Shown: piece by piece, positions 22,600 through 35,075 of the stretch
Position numbering within the stretch: position 1 is the first letter of the stretch
How the letters are laid out: every line of letters begins with the position of its first letter
Made by a program: the position numbers and the translations under genes
NCBI GenBank assembly: GCA_023101725.1
Contig: JALJCO010007871.1
Location: forward strand, 434,001-498,000
Source of the DNA: Atherinomorus stipes
Lineage: Eukaryota > Chordata > Actinopteri > Atheriniformes > Atherinidae
Reading direction: 5' to 3'
DNA length: 64,000 nucleotides
The notes under the pieces: generated by a model
What the model was told of the DNA's origin: nothing
Database searches by the model: none
Seen by the model: only the letters and a program-made list of their open reading frames with translations

Positions 22600-25500
22600 A
22601 GCTTTGGACCACATATCTTTGAAACAATATTAGTATTATTATGTTTGTATGCTAACACAGCAAAGTGAGAATGATAACATGGGTAAAGTCGGTGTATTTA
22701 TCAACCAGCTAAACCATATGACATTCTTTGTAGCTAAGGTGATGCACAATATTAGCATTTAGCATGGAGTTTTATTGTGTCAAATCAGGATGGCTTAAGT
22801 AAAACAACAAGTAATCTGAAATCAATAATATTATACTACTATATGATAGGAATTTTACTAGCAAGAGAAATCAATGATAGCATAAGACATGACAAAGTAA
22901 GGGGATCTGACTCGCATCTAAATATCCAGAAAGAAATCTTGTTAATTTGATTTGAATTTTTTTGTTCTTGCTACAGATGTGTCTTTACTCTGAACTAAAA
23001 GCACATTTCACATTATCACAGTGACAGCATTCACATGATTCAAAAGCTCCTTTGAGAATAAAGAACCTGCTTTTTGCATTTGATTTTAGTGAAGTTGTTT
23101 TGGCTGTAGTTTTGTTTATGTTAGGATTATGGATTTGGGCTACCATTATTGGTTCATATCTGCTTTCTGAAAATTGACAAGCCTTCCCTTTTAAAGAAGA
23201 CATTTAAGAAAAGAAAAAAGAATGTAAATACATTTCCTCAGCTTGCTTTGGCATCAGGCATATCTCAGAGTGCACACACAAACAGCCGCATTAGCATTAA
23301 AAAGGCAGGGATTGATCTACATGCACAACTCTAATTCTGTGACCCTTTTTCCCCAGTTGCACTCAAGTTACCACATTTCTAAAATTATTGTAACACCTCT
23401 TCAAGCCCCTGCAACTATTGACAAGCAGCTTACAATGCAAGCTGTTTTAATCTGTATACTATGCCTTGATTTTACTAAAAATGAAGACCCCGATTGCACG
23501 AAGACAGTTCTTATGTATTATTAATCTCTGCCTCTTCCATTTATACTTACACTTGGCTGGAGTTGTATATGTTTTTTTTTTTTTAAACCTGCACACTGAA
23601 TAAAAGGGAGGTTGGTGCAGTCATGCTGCTATAGTCCATATTTTGTGTGTTCATTCCCATGTTACAGTACGTGTGCTTTTATTTAACATTAACATGAATT
23701 ATTATGATTTAATATGACAGGTTAATTGTTTCCAAAGATTATTTTGTCATGGTCAAAATGTAGAAAAAAATGAAAAGTTAAAAAGAAAACATCTGTTCTT
23801 AATAAAAAGAACACATCAGGTGAGTCAGGGGTGTTACATGATATGTGTCTTCCTTACTGCTGTGTGATTGGTGGGTATCCACTTGCCCTCATAGACTTAC
23901 AAAGATGAATGTTTAAATGCTGCTCCATAGCCTCTGAGCTTGTCATGAAGGAAGTCATTTTTCTGCGGCACCATTGCTTTCAGATGTGGTCAAACAACGT
24001 GGTCTGTTGCAAAAAGAGCATGCGTTTTCTGAAAATGAAGTGTTTTGAGAGAAATGAGTTGTGGAGGGAGAGTCCCTTAATGGGGACAAGTAATATAAAC
24101 TCAGAGAGAGAAAACAGAGTGGGAGACAAAAAGCAGTTTCATAAAGTTTAGATTTTTCCACCAGTAGAGACCACCAAATGCAGAGTTGGCTAATAGCCAG
24201 ACAAATACCATGAGCATGTTCCATAGAACTCAACCAAAGTCTATCACTTATTAAAATTACATCATTATGCAAATTTTGACTTAGAAGTACATTAAAATAG
24301 TTCACTGACTTTTAGCAGACCAAAAGCAAACACAAACACTGACATAATTTTCTAATGGAAAAAAAGTAGTTTAGACTTATTATTAGTTTCGATGTTTAAC
24401 TTTGAGAACAATGTGATCATGAGATAATCAGGTATTTTCAAACCTCTAAAACATCCTCTGAAGTAATAATGAGAGTGAGAAATGCAGTGCATTTAAGTGA
24501 AAACCCTGATTAATTATGTATGATTAGAGGACCCTTAAAAGCTTTGGGGAGGGAAGAGAAAGAAACTACATAAACAGAACATGAAGTCCAGAATGGCTGG
24601 ATGGATACCAGATGTGAAATTGTAAATGAACCTTAAGTACACAGGTGACTGCAGAATGATGAGAGAGGATTGCTTCTGCATGGCTGGACGCTGGCTGACC
24701 ATGTGCAGGTTATGCCACACAGTGTGCAAAGGTACTGCTTCTTTTTTGGGGATTTTACATCAAGACTGTTTCATTTTGTAGTTGCAATTTACAGTGTTCA
24801 CAAGTTAACTTTAGCTCTATGATCATGACATGCAGGATCTTTACAAATTGTCCATGCATTCATCTACACACGTCATTGGACCTTTGTTGATTATTTAAGA
24901 AATATGTGGGATGTAGTGCAAATACAGTCGAGAATAATGTTATTTGGAAGCTACACGCCTTATCAGTGACTGAGTCACGAAGCAGAGGTCATTTTGACAT
25001 ATAATTTCGTCTGAAAATACATTCAGCGAGGCATGCATGCCATGCACCCCAGTTAGTTTCTGCAAACCTGTGCTGTTACTTTTCTCTCCTCTTAAATTCT
25101 TTTCTTGTTCTCCACTCTTCCTTCCCTGTCAGAGGCATCATGCATGTTTTCGCCTCTAAAGTGATTGTACCTGATTTATATGACAGGCCTTTAACCCCAC
25201 GTGTTCGTGTCCATCAGCATCAGGCAGAAAACACCCAAGGGCATGTGCGAGTAGGGCCAAATCTGGTTCTCTGTCATTCACTTGCTTTAACCTCCAACTA
25301 GAATGCACTCCTACAAATCACATTTATTCCTGCCTGGTATAGAGATATGAGTCAATCACACAAGGTGAGAAGAGCTGCAGGGTATACACAAAAATACACA
25401 AATATTTCAGAGCACCACTTTGTTTGAATTGTATATTTTTGTATGTCGCTTATGAATCCTTAAGAATATATTTAACAGGACTACAATACTGATCTGGTGA

Positions 25501-26190
25501 TGATTGGCAGTTTGTTCAAAACCATAACATCTGATTCAAATTTGCAAATCTTTGTATGCAATTGTACAAGACAAAAGAAAAAAACACCTCATGCCTAGAA
25601 GATGCAAAATTTTTGTATGAAATCTGAAACAATAGAAGCGGTACAGCTCCATAATGACTCCACCTGTAGTGAGTAGGAGGAACCAGGAGTAAATGTTTTT
25701 TATGATGTAATGGCTCCGCTTAGTGGTCAGAAACAGGACTGTGCCATGATGAGCAGCCAGATTAACTGGTAAAGGTTTATTTTCGTAGATGCCAACAAAC
25801 TGGCTATAATGTTCACATCCACCAAGCTTGTGTAGTCAGCAAGAAGGTGAATAAAACAAATTCAACAAACATTGTTTAACATTCACTTTTTGCAACAGCA
25901 CCATTGCAAGATCTCTCATTATTCCCTTAAAAAGTGTTAGCCCTTTTTGTGCACGTTTTTATTTTGTATGTGAAAACAAATAATCTGAAAATGTAACTTG
26001 CTTAAGAAGGTAGTCTTAGCAGTTTATAAGAAGCCAATAATAAAGTTGAAATTGATCATTCACATGCAGAATTACCATCTGTGGACTGAATATTCGCTAT
26101 CAGGTCGCATGTGTTTATTAAGTGTGATTTTACTGTATTTGGTGGTTAGTACTACAAATATTGCTAACTAGAAAGATTTCGATTCAACTG
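22600..26190. other. Unique AT-rich sequence upstream of st7l
   Basis: No conserved translation, RNA gene or complete mobile element recognised. May include st7l regulatory DNA, but I see no ordered motif cluster apart from the promoter-proximal sites listed separately. Confidence 0.5.
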
Positions 26191-26196
26191 CAGCAG

Positions 26197-26274
26197 CTTC
26201 CGGTAGTGACTTCAAACCAGGTACGCTGGCTTCTGGGTCACGTGACTCCACTGTTTACAGACATCCGGAGAAAC
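26197..26274 (+). promoter_or_regulatory. st7l: Likely st7l core promoter / 5' UTR with ETS-type and CACGTG motifs
   Basis: Just upstream of the start codon lie CTTCCGGT (26197-26204), an ETS-family motif common in TATA-less housekeeping promoters, and the perfect palindrome GTCACGTGAC (26237-26246), an E-box matching the USF/MiT-TFE (CLEAR) consensus. No TATA box is evident nearby. The transcription start is not determined, so these could lie in the promoter or the 5' UTR. Confidence 0.5.
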
Positions 26275-26443
26275 ATGGAAGACACCACTGGCAGTAATCC
26301 TCAATCTCTCGGATTCACAGAGAAATTGAAGTCTTGGCTCTCTTGGTCATGGACTTATGTGTGCTTCATATGGTTCGGCATGGTGCTGATTATGATATAC
26401 GTCTTATGGAGTCCGCTGAAACTGCAGGAAAGTCTTACCTCAG
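26275..26443 (+). CDS. st7l: st7l coding exon 1
   Basis: Encodes residues 1-56 from [10 protein letters not shown] to LKLQESLTS and the first base of codon 57; donor GTGAAT follows. It contains the N-terminal membrane segment [20 protein letters not shown]. Confidence 0.92.
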
Positions 26444-29400
26444 GTGAATTTAGGCATCTGCTAGCTAGCTTTTGTTAGCCTTCGGGTAACTGGCTTTAGC
26501 TATCTGTAAGCGGGAGCGGTTGCTTTGACAGCTCGTTATCTGAGTGATGGAGGCACGCATAGAGTCGACTTTCTACTTAGAAATTTTGTGTTCATTTTTA
26601 ATATGTCAAGTAATATCTCTAGAGTTTTTTTTCCCCCTCTAACCGTAATTGATGTTCTCTGCAATAGGAATAAACTATTTTATTTTCATTATCAAGTGTG
26701 TTACAGTGGGCTTGAATGCTAGACACAGTGACCAGCAAAGTGTTTCCAGTTTAACAGGGAAAACTACAAGTGTTGTGCTTGTTTGTTTTCTGTTTCTATT
26801 ATGCTAATCGTTGCATGGTCACAACAGATAATCCTCACAGCTCTGGACGCACTTTTCTTGACTGCCTCCTTTTTTGTCTTTCAGCCTCGGTGTTTTTGAA
26901 TACACTCACACCCAAATTTTATGTGGCTCTGACTGGAACCTCCTCTCTCATCTCCGGGCTCATCCTTGTAAGTTATTTTGGCATTCCTCCTTATTGTGAA
27001 GAATCCTGCCATGTATCTTTCCAAAAAATCTTATTCACGAATCTTAAAATGAAACCCATGGCTTTTTGGAGAGTCATTCATTAGAGTTTCAAAGCAGCTA
27101 AAAATAAATCTGCTTTATTCAAAATCACACGAAGCAAATATTTTCCTGAAAGGTTGCTTCTCTCAACTGAGGAGCAAATAATAACAATAATAAAAACAAC
27201 CTATTAATCTGGTACACATATAATCAGAATTTCAGAAAAATGTCATCTATGGCAAAGACGGATTATTTTCCAAAGAATAAAATAAATGTATGCAGCTTAT
27301 CAAACCAAAACATCAGTCAAACTTGCTCTCGGTTTTTTTTTTTTGTTTGTTTTTGTTTTTGTTACACCGTCCTATATTTTATGTCGGTTTCATCAGTTAA
27401 GATTTCAACAAATGTATACAGAACTTATAAATGGCTGTGCCAAAATTTTATATAAGTCTTGCTATGAAACGCCACTGTTGCAAAACCAATTCTTTGTCCA
27501 GACACTGCCTATTGTTGTCACAGGACACAAGAATAAAACTGCTTAAGCATTTTGAAGCAGGCGGGAAAAATGCATGTAGGTCAGTTGTATAAAACCACAC
27601 ATTAGCATGTGGTTTTATAAAAGCAATGATAAAAACAGTGGATTATATTGATTTACTGCTTTTCTAGACGGCCAAACACGCTTTACACATTATATCAACG
27701 GCCTCTTTGACCACCAGACATTCATGCAGTAGTTTTGCCGACACTGGTGAACTGCGTCATGACAGAGCAAACACAATAACCACGCAGAACAAGCTAGCTA
27801 ATCGTTTATTACTTACCAGTCCAATAGCAACAAGCATCTGTTTTGTTTTCTGTTCTTCCTCTGAGCTCCCTAGAGTAAACACCAGACAAATGTTGGCAGT
27901 TGTCACACTCTATCACTTTTTCTCTTTCTTTTCCTTGCTTCTTCCAATAATGTCTTCATGGGTTTCTTTGCTGGATCAGCCAGGTGAAAATCCCAAGTCC
28001 ATGGCTGCACAATTTCTAGAAAACTTGCCATATGCGATCACACTGTAGAGACTTGCAATGACAATATGATTCATGATGAATAAAATACTTGGATATGCAG
28101 TGTTTTTCAGACACCAGGTAGTCGGTAGCCTATTGAGATAACAAGAAACAAACAAATATTATGCACGCTAATATTGCAATGAAAACAAATTATGCAGCCA
28201 TATTATGCAGTATTTATGTCTGTTTGCTAGCATAAGACACAGTGCTATAAAGCAAAATTCAGTATCAACTTCAGGCGGCATCCTGGATGAAAAAGTTGAA
28301 TAGTGCAGTTTCTCAGCCCCAGGTCGCTGCTGGACAGTGACCAGTCCTGAAAAGTGTGTAGTGTGAATATGAATGTCCCACCAAAACGAGTCAGAAATGC
28401 ATATTTTTAAGGTTGAAAAGTTGCACGGTGCTTCTTAAAAGCATGTAGATAATGACCATCATCATGTGTTCCCCCAATAGATATTTGAGTGGTGGTATTT
28501 TCGGAAATACGGGACCTCGTTCATCGAACAAGTGTCCGTGAGCCACCTGCGTCCTCTGCTGGGTGGAGTGGAAAGCAGCTCTACGACTGGTCTGTTCTCT
28601 TCAGTTAATGGAGAAGCAGAGCCAAGACCTAGTGTCTCTGGTAAATATGTAACATGTAGTACAAACTGTAAAAGCAGTATTCCTAATACTTTGCACACTA
28701 ACAACTTATCCTCCTTTTGGTAGAATGCAAGGTCTGGAGGAATCCTTTAAATCTTTTTAGAGGAGCAGAATACAACAGGTTTGTGTGGTTTGAGATGTGT
28801 GATTGGGATACAGAGTTTCATAGAAAAAAAAAGATAATGCAAGATGTGATTTGCTTTTGTTTGTTTGTTCGTTTTGTTGAAGCTCCCTTAAAATGCAGTG
28901 TCTTTAAGGCAAATATTTGAATTGATTGTTGTTGGATTTGTAAACTGTTGTGAATCCTTGCTCTATGCACTACAGGTACACCTGGGTGACCGGGAAAGAG
29001 CCTTTAACGTACTATGATATGAATCTCTCTGCTCAAGATCATCAGACCTTCTTTACAGGAGATACACAACAGTTAAGGCCAGAGGATGCTGGTGAGTTAA
29101 AAAAAAAAAAAAAGTTGTGGAGTATTGTAATTTTGCATGCCAGTGCTTTATGGTCACATGAATAATAAGCCTAATAAGCCTGTGTTCATCATCTTATTAC
29201 AGTGATGCAGAAGGCCTGGAGAGAGAGAAATCCTCAAGCTAGGATCAGAGCAGCTTACCAGGCAATTGAAATAAACCATGAGTGAGTTCTACTGTGCTCT
29301 TATAGTTGCATATCATGTTCCACATATCTGAATACACAGTGCAGGTCCTACATTAGCACAGAAAAAGTAATAACAGTGCATAAACTCATCAGAGATAGCT

Positions 29401-30003
29401 TGTTTCACCCAGTATTATAAATGGTCATCACAGCGTAGAAAGAATTTATAGCTGGTTTGAGTTGAACGATTAATTGTTTTTTAATCGAAATAGTAATTTA
29501 AAACATTGCAATTAGCAAAATACGAAAGAGAATGATTCATTTTAATATAACAACACACTTAATCCAGGTTTCACACCAGCAGCGTCCACAGGTTTACAAA
29601 TCTACTGCTTCAGTTGTAACTCCTGTTGTCTCTGTAGTGCAACAGTCATTTAAACATCATGTGACAGCTACACTCAACTGTGACATCACGTCACATTTTC
29701 AAATTTTATCACAGACTAAATATTGAGAGAAAAGACACTAAGGACAGGAAACAGTCCAACGTCTGAAATGTCATGATGAAGTGAATAAAGACAGTTTTAT
29801 TTAGTGAAGTCGGAATATTTTCTTAAAGTTCAGATCTCAGGTGGCGTCAATAACACCTACAAATAATACTGGATCTATTTAAAGTTTAAAGCTGAAATAT
29901 GGCTCTGAAATTACTAGAATGGTATATTTAGCTTGTTTAGCTGCATCTCCGAGATGGACATGAAGTTCTCAGCGTGACAGGAGCACTTCCATAAGCGACA
30001 AAT

Positions 30004-30043
<40 letters not shown>

Positions 30044-33000
30044 ATCAGGATATCTCTGTCATGTGCAAGACAGGAATCATGTAGAGAGAAATGACATGTT
30101 GTGGGATAATAATAATAATAATAATAATAATCCCAATTGGGAAATTTGGTCTCTGCATTTAAACCATTTCAAGTTTGACCTGAGAGCAGTGGGCTGCCAA
30201 TTTCAGCACCTGGGGAGCAGTTGGTGGTGGTTAAGGACTTTGTTCAAGGGTCCATAGTGATTTGTGAGATAAGTAACATCAGACCTAGTTTTACTACAAG
30301 GACAAACCTGTTCTAGAAGAGATGTAACTTCAGGCTTCAATATTTGGGCGACAGGTTGAATATTACAGTTGGTAAGTGAAGCTGTTCACATCACAACTTT
30401 GCATCCTTGTGTTAGAATATACACTCTGGCCCAAAAAAAAATGGTACATGGAAATAAATAAGAAAAAGATAGAGGATCTATAGGGTAAATACTGTATGGG
30501 GGAGTATATTTCAGATGGGAAAAAGTAATTATTTCCAACAGGTGTGATAACTTGATTCTTATTTTTAGAAACAAGGGAGGGAAAGAAAATGGGTGGGGGA
30601 AAGAAGAAAGTCAGTTTGAGAGGGGGAAAAAAATGATATAAAAGAAAAAAAAAAAAGAAAGGGAAAAAAAAAAAATGGAAAAAGAAAAGCAAGGAATAAA
30701 AAAAAGGAAGGGAAGGGGGGAGAAAATAATAAAAGGAAGAAAAAAATAAGGGAGGGGGGGAGGGAAGACATAAGCTAGGGGTAGTGAAAAAGCTGGGGGG
30801 GGTGGGATAATCTGTGGGGGTTGTGAGTTCAAGGTGCTGGAAAAGAAAAGTATGTGAAAAAAGAAGTAAACGAATGACTGAATAAAATAAATGAAGGAAA
30901 TTTCATCAATGGAGGATTTTTTTTTGCTGAAAGGAAAAGAATATAAGAAGAGAAACAAGAAGTGATAGGGGGGAAATAATAAAGAGAGAAAGCAAAGGAA
31001 CAAAAAGCTGAGAAAAAAAAGAAAAAAAAAAAAAATGTAGATCAGTTCATATTTTGATGTCATCTTATGTGGTAATCCTCCATCTCATGGTATAATATAC
31101 TATATTTCTGCATGTACACTTAACAGAAACTGTAATCTAAAAGATTAAATTACAAATCAAATTGCAATATTTGTTTAAAAAAACAAAACAAAACAGCAAC
31201 AACATACAATTAAGTTATTTTTCAAACCGTTCAGGACCATATCGGACCCTTTTTGTCAGCCGTTTGTTTAATGAAAGTTTTTTTTTTATTATTATTTTGA
31301 CATATACCTGTGTTTTAATTTTTTTTTTTTTTGCCCTCTTTTACTATTTTCCAATCCACTTTATTTATTAAGCACATTTAAGTAAGAACATTTTGGCCAA
31401 ACATATGCTGTAGTGGCAGATATACTGTAACAGATATGCTCATGTTTGCTGAATCTTCTTAATCTGTTGTGAAAAACATATTCCTGATGGTGCAACTGAA
31501 AACTGTAATAAGGTTGTTTATCCCTTCTCCACCCCACCACCACACTCCTTTTTATGGACAGAGCCATAATGAAGCTACTGTAGTAATTGCATTTTGTCCT
31601 TGTGATTGATATACACACAGACATAGATGCATCTTGAGCTGCACCATAAAAACAAACATAATGAGAATGGAGTGCTATACTGTAAATGCACCCAATTGTG
31701 TCTTATTTTCTGTGTGTGCAGATGTGCTGCAGCATATGTGCTTCTAGCAGAGGAAGAAGCCACAACCATCACAGAAGCTGAGCGCCTTTTTAAAAAAGCA
31801 TTGAGTATTGGTAAGGATGGATGTGAATGTACACTACAAGTTAGAATTCTTCATTGTGAAGAAACCCAGAGATGGAAAGATACGAATAACTCCTGCACGT
31901 GTCGCATAGTCTTTGACACTCAGATGGGTGGGAGCAATTAAAAGAACGACAGATTGTTTCCTTCTTACCTGAATGTAGTAAAAAGTACAACATGAATATG
32001 TTTGCCCTTTTGTTTATACTAGAATTCATCTTTGGTAATTTTGTAATTCTTATATTTCCTCTTTGTGATCTACAGCAGGGAAAGATATCAACTTACTCGT
32101 GTACATAAAACGCAGACTGGCGATGTGTGCACGCAAGCTGGGACGCATCAAAGAGGCAGTGAAAATGATGAGAGATGTGAGTTTCTTTCAAGCACTTAAG
32201 AATCGGTGTCAAATATTGACCAGTGATGTGTGAGTTTGTCACTAAAACAGTTTTTTTTAAGGGAATGCCAGAACAGCACGTTTCATCTCTTTTACAGTTA
32301 ATGAAAGAGTTTCCATTGTTGGGAATGTTAAATATACATGAAAACCTTTTGGAGGCGCTTCTGGAGCTTCAGGCATATGCTGATGTTCAAGCAGTCCTTG
32401 CAAAATATGATGGTAAGACTAAACTTCAACTTGTGGGCAAAAATTATCCAGCAATTTACACATTTGCCTCAAGACATAAATTGCTCATGTCACATGAAAA
32501 CCATTTCTGCTTCTATTTTAGACATCAGCTTGCCAAAATCAGCCACTATATGTTATACATCTGCACTGTTGAAAGCACGGGCTGTTTCAGATAAGTATGT
32601 CATATTTTTGGTAGATTGTGCTAAATATCTGTTAGTGCTCAAACTCACACCATTAATTTTCTGCATCCCTTAATCGAATTGTACATGGCTGCACTAACAG
32701 CAGTCTTTTAAGTACCAGTGTGCAGTCAGTTCTGGTCTGTCGCAGTCAAGCTAGAGACAGCAGCATCTATATTGGTTGGATAGATTGCATGTCGAGGAAA
32801 AAACAAGCACCTCTTCACCTCTGAAGGTCTGCCGAATCTGCTTCTTCTTTTCACATCATTAGCGAAGTTATGCACTATTTTCTGTTTTTTTTAATGGGGA
32901 AATGAGTATGATCCTTGATTTTTCTAAGTGTACCCTAACTATATCTCACAACAGAGCATTTATAAGTGTTAATTTGTCTTTTTTTTTGTGGCACTCTGAA

Positions 33001-35043
33001 CATTGCTCCTATTTTCTGCACCTTTAATGCCTGTAATATGGATGTTCTCCATTAATATATAACAATACAAAAAGATAATATAAACATATATTCTTTTACT
33101 TAAGTGTTTAGATACTAAAACAAAAAAGTTCTTTGTAGTTGTTACACACTCTAAACATAGATATCTTTGCTAGCAGTTGTAGTTTTTCATATAAGCTGTG
33201 TTTCCTCAGGTTCTCTCCAGAAGCAGCATCCAGGCGGGGGCTAAGCACAGCAGAGATGAACGCTGTGGAGGCCATACACAGAGCTGTTGAGTTCAATCCA
33301 CATGTGCCAAAGGTCAGTCATTTACCAAGTAGAAAATGACTTCTGCATGTTTTGAAAGCATTGACCACTCTGTTGCAGTAATATTTAGGGCTGTAACGAT
33401 ACACCAACTCACGATTCGATTCATATCACGATTTTTGACCCACGATTCGATACACATAACGATTTAAACATTTTTTTTTCTAATTTAAAAAAATGTGTTT
33501 TGTTTTTTATTTACTTTAACTTTTTTTTTATTTTAAGTATTTTATTTAAATGGCATTTATAACATTTAACTTAATGTAACAAATGGACGGAACATAGCTG
33601 AAGATAATAATCAAAATGATTGAATTAATAACCAAAGATAAAACATTTCTCTTTTCTCTAATGAAATAATGCTTTTGAAAAATAAAAATAATTGAACTGT
33701 GCTGTTAATCAAAAATGAAGTTAAATAACAAATAAATCCTTGACACTTTCTACATCAAACCTGTTGATTTAAAGCTAGAGTTCTTCAGGAACAGCATCAT
33801 GTCCACATGTCAGGTGAGAGGCTGCTCTGCTCTCTGCAGAAGAGAATTTCAACGGGAAGATGTCGGGAGATGGTGGCGTTATGATGGTCGAGCATGAGCT
33901 GATGTTAACCCCAACATAATCATGACTTAGCAGCGCGTCTCAGAGAGGAGGAAAGCATTCAGACATCACTTTCCCGTTGGCTGGAACAACTTATTTTCAG
34001 TTGCATTGCTGGAAACTCATGCTGGAAAACAGCTGTTCAAAGTTAAATCAAAGGGAAGGAGGTCTGGACGCTTTCACTGCTCCGCAGGGATCCGCCGTTA
34101 TTGATCTTATTTGTTAAGGCTGGATCGAAGATTAATTAATTGATTAATTAAATTTTTTTTTATTGGTTTATTTCTTCACACACGCGGCGCGCACACGCGC
34201 GGTATCCTGTTGGTAGTCTTGGCGGCTTTCACGGGAAGGCCCTCACATACCGACACCGGTCCTCCTCTTTGCGCTCGGAGGACAGAGCGACCTGCGGTGA
34301 GGGACCGGCCGGGACTCAGCACTCCAAGCTGGGGCTGGTCAGGACAGGATCACCGCTGATTTACCATCACAAGTCAGAGCAAATAAAAACGCCTAAACCA
34401 GCAGCGGAGCAACGGTGGCTTCCCCACCATCCCGCGACGCGTCCACCACCGGCTGTCCATGCGCTCGGTCCTGCTTGACATCCTACGTGTGTCTGGCCTG
34501 CCGAACACGAGCAGGGTCCGCTCCTCCTGTCCTGTCACTGGTCTCAGTGTCTGCAGACCTGCCATCGCTCCTCATCACACACTCCCGAGCTGGACGCGCG
34601 CGAATGGCTCATTCCAGGTACTGATGGAAAACTGACAAGTTACAGGAAACAAACGTGACACTTTACCTGTTGCCTTTAAGACAGACGTGTTGTCTGGTTA
34701 GCAACTGAATGCTACAATAGTCTGTAGCCCGATGGGAAAAAGTCATATAGTTTTCTGTGATCTGAGGAGTTTTAGAGCATCTGAACTGGGCGTGGAGGGT
34801 GTCGCGATCCTGCCTTCTCCCACCGCGAGACAGGATCGCGGCTCTGAGTGTCGCGATTTCGATTTCGATACGGGTATCATTACAGCCCTAGTAATATTAT
34901 CATTTTGTATAATTTAGTTAGTATTTAGTTAGTAAGTTAGTATAATTTGCGATCTGGCAACATATTCCATTTATATTGTTAGGAGGATAAATTGCATTAC
35001 AGTTAGTGTAATTTTTTATATTTACACAAACACACACACACGT

Positions 35044-35075
<32 letters not shown>

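Noticed and set aside
1..26000. Search for a capza1/capza2-type gene next to st7l
   Set aside because: No exon resembling an actin-capping protein was found on either strand in this span.
26161..26274. Upstream in-frame ATG that would extend st7l by 38 residues
   Set aside because: The added residues do not resemble the family N-terminus and cover the ETS and CACGTG motifs; the Met at 26275 fits better.
30363..31063. Overlapping open frames on the - strand encoding phenylalanine/proline-rich proteins
   Set aside because: They are the complement of the purine-rich tract; low complexity and no conserved family.
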